Origin: Methylosarcina fibrata AML-C10
GTDB lineage: Bacteria > Pseudomonadota > Gammaproteobacteria > Methylococcales > Methylomonadaceae
NCBI RefSeq assembly: GCF_000372865.1
Contig: NZ_KB889965.1
Coordinates: forward strand, 3,207,450-3,271,449
DNA: 64,000 nt
Direction: 5' to 3'
Made by a program: the position numbers and the translations under genes. Shown here one piece after another: positions 39,361 through 47,609 of the stretch. The notes under the pieces were generated by a model that ran no database searches, was not told the DNA's origin, and was given only the letters and a program-made list of their open reading frames with translations. Position 1 is the stretch's first letter, and the number at the start of each line of letters is the position of its first letter.

Positions 39361-40869
39361 ATGGACAAAATCCAGTTGATTTATGTAAAAAACGTCATTA
39401 CCCGAAAAAAAAGAGGCGTCCGACAACTCCTGTCGTTTTTCATGCTTCTGGAAAACCTGAGTCCTCACAAAGAGGTCGACGTGCTCTGGGCGGGAGAGGA
39501 TGGCATATGGCACACCCTGGCGGCCGCTTACCACAGCGCCTGCGAACCCGGCCGGGAATACTGGCGGGCGGAAACCGAACTGCAACCGACAAGCGACCAC
39601 TCTCTGCCCGGAAATATTCAGTTCGCCCTGAGGTACCGGACGTTAGGAAAGGAATACTGGGATAATAACCTCGGAAGAAATCATTCCAGCGAAGCCGATT
39701 CGGGCATCGAAGCCTTCGATCATCGCCGGGTGCTCAACATCGACTTCAGCGACCGCCTGGACGAGCGCCGGAAATACGTTCCGGTCTGCGTTGCGGTCGA
39801 TCGTTCGCTGCATGCGGAAAAGGTCACCGTCCACTGGACCACGGACAATTGGCGGCACACCCGAAAAACGGCCTGCCATTTCAAAAGAAACTATTGGGAC
39901 AAAGAGTTCCAGAGCAACGCCCGGAATCCCAACCAGTATGGGGTCGAGCTCTGGAAAGGCTGGGTCAAAATCGCCGATGCCTTTCGCCTTCAGTACAGCA
40001 TTTCCTGCGAAAGCCGAGGGCAGATCCTGTGGGACAACAATCACGGCCGGAATTACTCGGCCAGCCGCAGGCCGCTCAACGTGATGATTCTCAATCTTCA
40101 TTGTTACCAGGAAGAAAATCAGGAATTCAAGTTCAACCAGATCGCCAAGGCCATCAACGAACTCGACGTCGATATCGCCTGTTTCCAGGAAGTCGCCGAG
40201 CTATGGAACGACGGCAACGGCGACTGGCAATCCAACTCGGCGAGAATCATCAACGAGCTCCTCGAGCAGCCCTATCACCTTTACACCGACTGGTCGCATC
40301 TGGGCTTCAACCGGTACCGGGAAGGCGTCGCCATCCTGAGCCGCTATCCGATGACGAAACAGGAATCGCGCTATGTATCGGACAGCCACGACGTCTACGA
40401 CATTCATGCAAGAAAAGTCGTCATGGCGCAAATCCACCTGCCTTACATGGGCACCGTGAACGTCTTCTCGGCGCACCTGAGCTGGTGGGAAGACGGGTTT
40501 GCCGAACAGTTCCACCGCTTGCGCCGATGGGCGGCCGAAAGGCATCGCGGCCATCTGGCCGGCACCCTGCTCTGCGGCGATTTTAATGTCACCGCCGGCT
40601 CGGAAGGCTACCATCTGGTGGTGGACACGCATGAATACGACGATCAATTTCTGGCGGCCAATGCTCAGGGCGTGTTCGAAAAAATTTTCCGCGTCAACGA
40701 TTCCCACTGGCAAAACCATCTGGCCGACGATTATCGCATCGATTATATTTTTTTGAATAAAGCCAGCGATCTATCCGTCACTTCGGGCCGTGTTCTGTTT
40801 ACCGACGAGGATTACGGCCGGGTCTCGGATCACTGCGGCTATTTGATGACGTTCGTACCCAAAGTCTGA
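39361..40869 (+). CDS. Endonuclease/exonuclease/phosphatase protein with tandem CBM21-like glycogen-binding modules
   Basis: This 502-residue protein has two N-terminal modules ending in EYWDNNLGRNHS (Trp100-Asn103) and ILWDNNHGRNYS (Trp224-Asn227). The WDNNxGxNY ending is the signature of CBM21, the starch- and glycogen-binding domain of eukaryotic PP1 targeting subunits. The C-terminal domain (240-502) has the full EEP set: Asn245, Glu277 in FQEVAE, His372 in AHLSWW, GDFN at 406-409, Asp461 and SDH at 489-491. EEP enzymes cleave phosphodiesters or phosphomonoesters in nucleic acids, lipids or inositol phosphates. No signal peptide. Position after glgA supports a role at the glycogen granule; the substrate is unknown. 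Confidence 0.85.
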   Translation: MDKIQLIYVKNVITRKKRGVRQLLSFFMLLENLSPHKEVDVLWAGEDGIWHTLAAAYHSACEPGREYWRAETELQPTSDHSLPGNIQFALRYRTLGKEYWDNNLGRNHSSEADSGIEAFDHRRVLNIDFSDRLDERRKYVPVCVAVDRSLHAEKVTVHWTTDNWRHTRKTACHFKRNYWDKEFQSNARNPNQYGVELWKGWVKIADAFRLQYSISCESRGQILWDNNHGRNYSASRRPLNVMILNLHCYQEENQEFKFNQIAKAINELDVDIACFQEVAELWNDGNGDWQSNSARIINELLEQPYHLYTDWSHLGFNRYREGVAILSRYPMTKQESRYVSDSHDVYDIHARKVVMAQIHLPYMGTVNVFSAHLSWWEDGFAEQFHRLRRWAAERHRGHLAGTLLCGDFNVTAGSEGYHLVVDTHEYDDQFLAANAQGVFEKIFRVNDSHWQNHLADDYRIDYIFLNKASDLSVTSGRVLFTDEDYGRVSDHCGYLMTFVPKV

Positions 40870-40889
40870 TGCCGTGGCGCCACGGCATC
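40868..40889 (+). terminator. Hairpin over the stop codon of the CBM21-EEP gene
   Basis: GATGCCGTGG pairs perfectly with CCACGGCATC around CG. There is no T run, so it may be an mRNA-stabilising stem or a weak terminator rather than a classical one. Confidence 0.4.
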
Positions 40890-41017
40890 AGTACGAAGCT
40901 GCCTGGGCTATTTGGGTGCACCTGGGCAGTCGATCACCTTCCTCCCTCAGGAAGAAGGGACTTATTCAGAGCTTCCTTAAATTTATACAATCGCACGACG
41001 CCTTTTGAGGTAAAAAT

Positions 41018-42610
41018 ATGACGTTTGCTGAACATCACGCCATGCCGACTCATGGCAATCTGGGCGGCTTTTTTTCCCGGATCAACGACTTTAAGGATAA
41101 ATTCTACATTCGCTGGGGAAAAATCGACTTTGACGTTCATTTCGGCGTCCAGGCCAACGTCAAAGTCGTGCTGAAAGTGTACCGCGACGAAATCCGGGAA
41201 ACCTACATCGTCGACACCGATCCTTACGATGTCCAGTGGGATCGGCACAAGCGGCGCACCCGGGATTTTTACATCCATCCGCATTCGGCCCAATTCGGCA
41301 AGATCAACTGCATCAAGTTTTCCTTCATCGTGCATCTGGACGAGCATTCGATACCTTCCCATAACGATTACATCTTCATGGACTGGTACCAACTGCAGGA
41401 CGATCAGCCGCAATACCGGAGCATTAGCTCGGACTGGGCTACGCCCAACGGCTACCGGACTCACGAGCTCAATGCGGCCGAACTGCAAAGCGACGTCGAC
41501 TGGTACAACCATCATCTCGAGTCGCTGAGGCTGACTCCCAAATTCACCAAAGGACTTCTGTATCATCCCTATCATCCCAAGCGGTTCATTCACGATCACA
41601 TCGACAAGGTGATTCGCAGCAAATATGAAAACCCTGCGCGTTTCTGCACGATCAAGGTCAGCGTCGACTGCATCGACGATGCGGATTTCGTTTCCCATCT
41701 GATTCATGCCCATCATCAGGGGGTGTGCGTCCAGTGCATCGTCGACTGGCGCAAGATGACCCTGACCAACAGCCACAACTACGCCCGGCTGAAACGTTCC
41801 GGCATCGAGCTGCTCGGCGTGTTCTGCACGCCCAAGCACCATCTGATCGAAGTCGAACCGGACATGCACACCAAATTCGTCATCTTCAACGACGAAGACT
41901 GCATACTCGGCTCGTTCAACATCACTTTCGACCGTTGGTGGGCCAACTGGGAGTCGGGCATGACCTTCCACTCCAAAGGCATCTGCCGGCTGCTGGACAA
42001 CATCTTTCAGAGCCAGCGCGGCGGCGTCAACCAGAAATACGGCATCGATCCGTTAAGCCCTTTCAATCTGCTCTATACCTTCGGCCGGCACGTCATGCTG
42101 AGCGGCGGGTATTACCGCCCGCACCATGCCATCCTCGCCGAAATTCATCGCGCCCGGCATTCGCTCAAGCTCTGCCTGTTTCTGATCGGCGATCTGGTCG
42201 GCGATCATCACGACAGCGTCGTCGACGCCCTCATTCATGCGCGGAACCGTGGCGTCCACGTCCACATTCTTTTCAACGGCCATCTGGCGCGGCAGGGCCG
42301 CGTCGGCGTCGAGCGTTCGATGGCCGACGAGCTGAACCGCCCCCTGCTGCCGGCGGTGCAGCGGCTGAAGTCCGCGGGCATCCCGGTCGGTCTGGTCTAC
42401 GGGCAGGACGACCATCCGGTGCCGTATTCGCCGATCCATTCCAAATACTGCGTCATCGACGACTCGATCGTCATCGAAGGCAGCTTCAATTGGTACAATA
42501 CTTCGGTTTTTTCCCACGATCTCGTGGTCGTGGTCAACAGCCGGGACGTGGCGCAGCCCTATCTGTTCGAGTTCGAACAAATCCAGCGGTCGTTCAGGGT
42601 CTTTTACTAA
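41018..42610 (+). CDS. Phospholipase D-like protein with two HKD motifs
   Basis: This 530-residue protein starts with an ATG preceded by GAGGT. A beta-rich N-terminal region (about 25-130, with FKDKFYIRWGKIDFDVHFG) precedes two PLD repeats. The second motif is canonical (HSKYCVID, His474, Lys476, Asp481, then GSFN). The first reads HTKFVIFN-D, with Asn at the usual Asp position and GSFN at 298-301. PLD enzymes cleave or transfer phosphodiesters of phospholipids or nucleic acids. It follows the CBM21-EEP gene by 148 bp on the same strand. Lack of membrane segments argues against cardiolipin synthase. Substrate unknown. Confidence 0.85.
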   Translation: MTFAEHHAMPTHGNLGGFFSRINDFKDKFYIRWGKIDFDVHFGVQANVKVVLKVYRDEIRETYIVDTDPYDVQWDRHKRRTRDFYIHPHSAQFGKINCIKFSFIVHLDEHSIPSHNDYIFMDWYQLQDDQPQYRSISSDWATPNGYRTHELNAAELQSDVDWYNHHLESLRLTPKFTKGLLYHPYHPKRFIHDHIDKVIRSKYENPARFCTIKVSVDCIDDADFVSHLIHAHHQGVCVQCIVDWRKMTLTNSHNYARLKRSGIELLGVFCTPKHHLIEVEPDMHTKFVIFNDEDCILGSFNITFDRWWANWESGMTFHSKGICRLLDNIFQSQRGGVNQKYGIDPLSPFNLLYTFGRHVMLSGGYYRPHHAILAEIHRARHSLKLCLFLIGDLVGDHHDSVVDALIHARNRGVHVHILFNGHLARQGRVGVERSMADELNRPLLPAVQRLKSAGIPVGLVYGQDDHPVPYSPIHSKYCVIDDSIVIEGSFNWYNTSVFSHDLVVVVNSRDVAQPYLFEFEQIQRSFRVFY

Positions 42611-42679
42611 CCGCCGTGCTTGCCGTTGCGGTAAAAGAACGGTTATTCCCGTAATTTATGGCTTTGCTTCTTAACGTTG

Positions 42680-42685
42680 TATAAT
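42680..42685 (+). promoter_or_regulatory. -10 element of the argH promoter
   Basis: A perfect TATAAT lies 32 bp before the argH start. The -35 region is poor, the best candidate being TTATGG 18 bp upstream. Confidence 0.45.
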
Positions 42686-42717
42686 TCGGCTTTTTCAGCC
42701 ATTTCCGATCGTCCGCC

Positions 42718-44106
42718 ATGACCAACGTCAACACCGAAAAACTTTCCAGCGCCCGTTTTGCCGAAGCCACCGACGCGTTCGTCGAAGTCTTTACCGCGTC
42801 GGTCACGTTCGATCAGCGCATGGCGATGCAGGACATCGAAGGCTCGCTGGCGCACGCGGCCATGCTGAAAGAGTGCGGCATCCTGACCGAAACCGAGTTT
42901 CAGGACATTGTCCGGGGGCTCACCGAAATCGGACAGGACATCCTGGACGGCCGTTTCGACTGGTCGATCAAACAGGAAGACGTGCACATGAACATCGAAG
43001 CCCGGCTGACCGACCTGATCGGCGTGGCCGGCAAGAAGCTGCACACCGGCCGCTCCCGCAACGATCAGGTGGCGACCGACATCCGGCTCTACCTGCGCAG
43101 CGAAATCCGGGAAATCACCCGGCAACTGACGCGTCTGCAAACCGCCGTTCTGGATCAGGCGGAACGGCACGCCGACACGATCATGCCCGGCTTTACCCAT
43201 TTGCAGGTGGCGCAGCCGATCACCTTCGGCCACCATCTGATGGCCTGGTTCGAAATGCTCGCCCGCGACCGGGAACGGCTTCAGGACTGCAACAAACGGC
43301 TCAACGTGATGCCCCTCGGCGCCGCCGCGCTGGCCGGCACCAGCTATCCGATCGACCGCGAATTGACCGCCGAACTGCTCGGTTTCAGCCGCCCTTCGGC
43401 GAATTCGCTCGACTCGGTCAGCGACCGCGATTTCGCCATCGAATTTACCGCCACCGCCAGCCTGATCATGATGCACCTGTCGCGTTTTTCGGAAGAGCTG
43501 ATTCTGTGGTCGAGCGCCCAGTTCGACTTCATCGACATTCCCGACGCCTTCTGCACCGGTTCGTCGATCATGCCGCAAAAGAAAAATCCGGACGTGCCCG
43601 AACTGGTGCGCGGCAAGGCCGGGCGGGTCACCGGACATCTGGTGTCGCTGCTGATGCTGATGAAAAGCCAGCCTCTGGCCTACAACAAAGACAATCAGGA
43701 AGACAAGGAGCCCCTTTTCGATACCGTCGACACGCTGATCAATTGCCTGCGCGCCTATGCCGACATGGTGCCACGCATCGGCGCGAAAAAAGACCGGATG
43801 TATCAGGCCGCCAAACGCGGCTTTGCCACCGCCACCGATCTGGCGGATTATCTGGTCCGCAAGGGCATGGCCTTCCGCGACGCGCACGAAGCGGTCGGTC
43901 TGGCGGTTCGACTGGGAATCGACACCGGCCGCGATTTATCGGAGCTCACCCTGGCCGAACTGCAAGCGTTTTCTCCGCTGATCGAAGCCGACGTGTTCGA
44001 CTCGCTGACGCTGGAAGGCTCGGTCTCGGCCCGCAGCCATGTCGGCGGCACGGCGCCCGATACGGTCAGAAAAGCCGTCCGGGCGGCGCGGCAGGCCCTG
44101 GCGTAG
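42718..44106 (+). CDS. argH: Argininosuccinate lyase
   Basis: This 462-residue protein has the fumarase/aspartase superfamily signature [15 protein letters not shown] and the blocks [17 protein letters not shown] and [14 protein letters not shown]. ArgH splits argininosuccinate to arginine and fumarate. Length is normal. It is unrelated to the upstream glycogen genes and has its own promoter. Confidence 0.98.
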   Translation: MTNVNTEKLSSARFAEATDAFVEVFTASVTFDQRMAMQDIEGSLAHAAMLKECGILTETEFQDIVRGLTEIGQDILDGRFDWSIKQEDVHMNIEARLTDLIGVAGKKLHTGRSRNDQVATDIRLYLRSEIREITRQLTRLQTAVLDQAERHADTIMPGFTHLQVAQPITFGHHLMAWFEMLARDRERLQDCNKRLNVMPLGAAALAGTSYPIDRELTAELLGFSRPSANSLDSVSDRDFAIEFTATASLIMMHLSRFSEELILWSSAQFDFIDIPDAFCTGSSIMPQKKNPDVPELVRGKAGRVTGHLVSLLMLMKSQPLAYNKDNQEDKEPLFDTVDTLINCLRAYADMVPRIGAKKDRMYQAAKRGFATATDLADYLVRKGMAFRDAHEAVGLAVRLGIDTGRDLSELTLAELQAFSPLIEADVFDSLTLEGSVSARSHVGGTAPDTVRKAVRAARQALA

Positions 44107-44191
44107 TACCTTCCACTTTCTCCGGCCGGGCCGGGTTTTCACCGCTCACCCGATTGCATCGGAGCCTTTCATCGCTCCGAAGCCGCTTGCC

Positions 44192-44707
44192 TTATTCCGA
44201 AGGCGATGAATGGTGCTTCGTATGCTCCGGTACTTCGGCGCTGCCGTGATCGCTTTCCTGCGCGTCGAACCATTCATGCAGCGCCTGCACGTACTGAGGG
44301 TATTCGGTGGAAAAATGGATCTGCGCGCCGTTCGGCAGGGACTCGTATTCGTATCTGATGTCGTCGAGCGCCGCCTTTTTCAACTGGGCAAGCCCCGGCA
44401 TGTCGGCGCCGTGGACGCGCTGGGTCGCGGAAAAGTCTCCTTTTCTGAACTGATTGGTCAACTCGCGCAGATGCTCCTGGACCAGCTTGATTTGCTCCTT
44501 GTCGGCCTCCGGTTTGACCACCACGTGCTGCACGCCGCCGTGAACCGTTTTCGTGAACGATTGCAAAGTCTGATCCAGGGAATAAGGAACGGTTTCGCGG
44601 CTTTGCTGCTGCACTTTTTCCACACGTCCTGAGCCGGCCGGCTCTGCCGCAAGCGCCGCCGAGGAAGCGAGTAAAATTCCGATCGAGATGAGGGATACGT
44701 ATTTCAT
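44192..44707 (-). CDS. Secreted hypothetical protein
   Basis: A 171-residue protein with a signal peptide (about residues 1-20). The mature part is helical and His-containing; RVHGADMPGLAQLKKAALDDIRYEYESLPNGA and ALHEWFDAQESDHG recall an uncharacterised periplasmic family often found near metal-handling genes and sometimes mislabelled as aspartate carbamoyltransferase. A His-rich tail (EHTKHHSS) could bind metal. Function unknown. Confidence 0.75.
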   Translation of the reverse strand: MKYVSLISIGILLASSAALAAEPAGSGRVEKVQQQSRETVPYSLDQTLQSFTKTVHGGVQHVVVKPEADKEQIKLVQEHLRELTNQFRKGDFSATQRVHGADMPGLAQLKKAALDDIRYEYESLPNGAQIHFSTEYPQYVQALHEWFDAQESDHGSAEVPEHTKHHSSPSE

Positions 44708-44807
44708 AGGGGCTCCTTGTTATCGGGTGAATTGCGTCTGATGAACAGCTTCACGTACGGATTGATGTTCGAAAGACATTTTTTGTCCGCCGCAGGTTCC
44801 ATTGTCT

Positions 44808-45587
44808 TCAGCCCGGCAGATGCCCGGGCAGGTCGGCGATGGAAGCAATGGTCAGATCGGGCACGATCGGACTGTCGTCAACATACGCTTTCCGGTATTT
44901 GCCGGTTTTTACCAGAATGCCGGTCAAACCTGCGGTTTGTCCGCCGCCGATATCGGAGTCGACGTCGTCGCCGATAATGGCCACGTTTTCCGGCGGCAAA
45001 TCCATTTCGCTCAGAGCCGCCCGGAAAAAGGCAGGCGAAGGCTTGCCGATCACGGTCGCCTGTTTCCGGCTGGCGTATTCCAGAGCGCTGACGAAGGCGC
45101 CAATGTCCATTTGCAGACCGTGTTCGGTCTGCCAGAAGCGGTTTTTATGGATGGCGATCAGCTCGGCTCCGTTCATCAGCAAGTTGAAAACCTTATTCAG
45201 CAGCGAATAAGACCACGCCTCGCCGATGTCGCCGATAACGACGACGTCGGCCTTGTCGTCCGCTTGCCGCAAATGCCGGAAATCCTGTTTGACGTCCTCC
45301 GACAGCACCCAATGGCAGACCGGGTCACCGAGTTGCCGAAGATGGATCAAAGCCGCCTGGGGAGCACTGATGATTTCGTGCCCGGCAATATCGAATCCCA
45401 GGCCGGTCAGTTTATCGTGCAGCGAAGCGCGGGACAACGTGCTGGTGTTGGTAATGAAACGGCAGCGGTAGCCCCGGCGTTTTATCTCGGTAATGGCCGC
45501 CCTGGCGCCGTCGATCACGTTTCGGCCGACGTAGAGAACGCCGTCGAGATCGCACAGAAAGCCACGAATTGAAGATAGATCTGCCAT
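44808..45587 (-). CDS. HAD-IIA-family phosphatase
   Basis: This 259-residue protein has HAD motifs: FLCDLDGVLY (nucleophile and acid/base Asp), FITNTST, the Lys in VIGKPSPAFF and IIGDDVDSDIGGG. The cap between motifs I and III is of the IIA type, as in NagD and HDHD2-like proteins. It probably dephosphorylates a small metabolite; the substrate is not predictable. Confidence 0.88.
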   Translation of the reverse strand: MADLSSIRGFLCDLDGVLYVGRNVIDGARAAITEIKRRGYRCRFITNTSTLSRASLHDKLTGLGFDIAGHEIISAPQAALIHLRQLGDPVCHWVLSEDVKQDFRHLRQADDKADVVVIGDIGEAWSYSLLNKVFNLLMNGAELIAIHKNRFWQTEHGLQMDIGAFVSALEYASRKQATVIGKPSPAFFRAALSEMDLPPENVAIIGDDVDSDIGGGQTAGLTGILVKTGKYRKAYVDDSPIVPDLTIASIADLPGHLPG

Positions 45588-45951
45588 ACGAAGTTAACGA
45601 GTGATTGCCGGACATCGGATTTTCGGCAGTAGTCCGATTATAACAGAGTCCTGCCGGCGCCGATAAATACCGAACGCAGGAAAAGCACCAAACCCCAGGC
45701 ATCCGCCCGGCTTTTAATTTCCTACGGTTCCCGTTATAGTGATTGAAGAATCTTTTCTTCTATTTTTCCGGAAAGACAAGCTTCATGGCTTGCGCGTTAA
45801 AAGACAAAAAGAAACGAGGATAAAACCCAAAACGGCTGCTTTGAAACCCGAGCGGCGCCCGGCATCCCGCCCCAGGATGCGTGCCATTATCCGACGAGTG
45901 CCTTTATCGCAACTTTCCGGAATCAATCTTTCTAAACAAGGCATTTGACAC
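45588..45951. other. Gap upstream of the Kef-type antiporter
   Basis: This 364-bp gap holds a candidate promoter on the plus strand: TATAGT at 45735-45740 with TTTTAA 17 bp upstream. The rest would be a long leader. A 69-codon open frame inside has no ribosome site or recognisable domain and is not called. Confidence 0.35.
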
Positions 45952-47505
45952 ATGATGGAATTAGTCTGGGTTGGTACGGCTTATCTCATAGGCCTGATCG
46001 CCAGCCATTTGTCCTTTCCTCCTCTGGTGGGCTACTTGATCGCCGGCTATATTCTGCACTCGCTGGGCGTGGAATCGGCATGGACCCTGACTCATCTGGC
46101 CGACGTCGGCATCGAGTTGCTGCTGTTCACCGTGGGCTTGAAAATCAGATTGCGTTCGTTGCTGCGCCGGGAAGTTTTAAGCGTAGGCGGCCTGCATTTG
46201 GCGTTCGTGACCGGAGTTTCCGGACTGATTTTTCTGCTCCTCGGCGAACGGAGCGCCGGCGGCTGGGTCCTGGGCGCCAGCCTGGCATTTTCCAGCACCG
46301 TGCTGGCGATCAAGGTGCTGGAAGACAACGGCGAGCTTTCTTCCTTGCATGGCCGGGACGTACTCAGCATCCTGATTCTTCAGGACGTCGTGGCGATTGC
46401 GCTGCTGGCGGTCGCGGACGGCCGACAGCCGTCCTACTGGGCGTTTGCCTTGTTACTGCTTCCGCTGCTGCGCCCCCTGGCCCACCGCCTGCTCACGGTC
46501 AGCCGGGCGGACGAATTGAGACTGCTCCTGGGCGTGTCGCTGGCGCTGGCAGGCGGCGTGTCCTCCGAAAGCGTCGGGATTTCCCCCGATATCGGCGCCT
46601 TGCTGATGGGCATCATGCTCGCGGCTCATCCACAGATCGACGATCTTTCCGACAAGCTCTGGAGCCTGAAGGAAGTCTTTCTGGTCGCCTTCTTTCTGCA
46701 AATCGGCCTATCCGATTTGCCGAACCGCGACCAGATCGTTCAGGCGCTGGGGTTGCTGGCCGTATTGCCGTTGCAGGGCATCGTCTTTTTCACTCTGTTT
46801 ATCCTGGCCGGCTTGCGCGCCCGCACCGCGTTCATCTCGTCGCTGGCTTTGACGACTTACAGCGAGTTTGCGCTGATCACCACCGGCGCCGTGGTCAAGG
46901 CGAATCTTTTGCCCGCCGACTGGAACGCCGTGATCGCCCTGGCGGTCGCCGGATCCCTTGCCGTCGCGGCGCCGTTGAACCGCTATTCCCATCGGTTGTT
47001 TTCCTGGTGCGAGCCCTTTTTGATCCGTTTCGAGAAAACATCCGGAAGCGGACATCCCGACCGGTTGCCCGACTCCATCGGCCGCGCCGAATGGTTGGTG
47101 GTCGGCATGGGGCGCACCGGAATTTCCGCCTATCAGGCCTTGTATCGGCAGGAAAAACGGGTCGTCGGCCTGGACGCCGATCCGACCGTTCTGGAAAGCC
47201 TGCTGGCTAAAGGCAAGCGCGTGATTTACGGCGACGCCGAGGATCCGGAGCTATGGTCGGAGCTGCCGCTGGACCGGGTCAAAGGCATCATTCTTACCCT
47301 TCCCGAATTCGACGCCCGCTGCTCGGCGACACGACAACTCAGAAAGCGCGGCTTTCAGGGCCAGATCGGCACCATTTGCTATCTTCCCGAAGAAAAGGCG
47401 CAACTGGAGCGATTGGGCGCAAACCTGATGATTCATCCACTGGTCGAGGCAGGAAACCAGTTGGCCCGGCAAATCGTGCGCGATCGTTCGGAATTGCCAC
47501 AATAA
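45952..47505 (+). CDS. CPA2/Kef-type cation antiporter with TrkA-N domain
   Basis: This 517-residue protein has about twelve membrane segments (residues 1-370; VELLLFTVGLKIRLRSLL and FSSTVLAIKVLEDNGEL are typical of CPA2), then a cytoplasmic TrkA-N/RCK domain (WLVVGMGRTGISAYQALYRQEKRVVGLDADP). Such proteins exchange K+ or Na+ for H+ and are gated by NAD(H) or glutathione adducts. Ion preference is not decidable; it resembles KefB/YbaL. Confidence 0.9.
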   Translation: MMELVWVGTAYLIGLIASHLSFPPLVGYLIAGYILHSLGVESAWTLTHLADVGIELLLFTVGLKIRLRSLLRREVLSVGGLHLAFVTGVSGLIFLLLGERSAGGWVLGASLAFSSTVLAIKVLEDNGELSSLHGRDVLSILILQDVVAIALLAVADGRQPSYWAFALLLLPLLRPLAHRLLTVSRADELRLLLGVSLALAGGVSSESVGISPDIGALLMGIMLAAHPQIDDLSDKLWSLKEVFLVAFFLQIGLSDLPNRDQIVQALGLLAVLPLQGIVFFTLFILAGLRARTAFISSLALTTYSEFALITTGAVVKANLLPADWNAVIALAVAGSLAVAAPLNRYSHRLFSWCEPFLIRFEKTSGSGHPDRLPDSIGRAEWLVVGMGRTGISAYQALYRQEKRVVGLDADPTVLESLLAKGKRVIYGDAEDPELWSELPLDRVKGIILTLPEFDARCSATRQLRKRGFQGQIGTICYLPEEKAQLERLGANLMIHPLVEAGNQLARQIVRDRSELPQ

Positions 47506-47609
47506 GGATGGTTCCTCATCCGTGCTGTGATAGACCTTAGCGGAAAAGGGCCCGGAATTGACGGCCCTTGCCGAACACAATACTCAGTGGATGCGGAAAA
47601 ATTTTCCCA

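Noticed and set aside
42643..43887. 414-codon open frame antisense to argH
   Set aside because: Shadow of the argH coding sequence in a high-GC gene.
45739..45948. 69-codon open frame before the antiporter
   Set aside because: No ribosome site or domain; it is probably the leader of the antiporter transcript.
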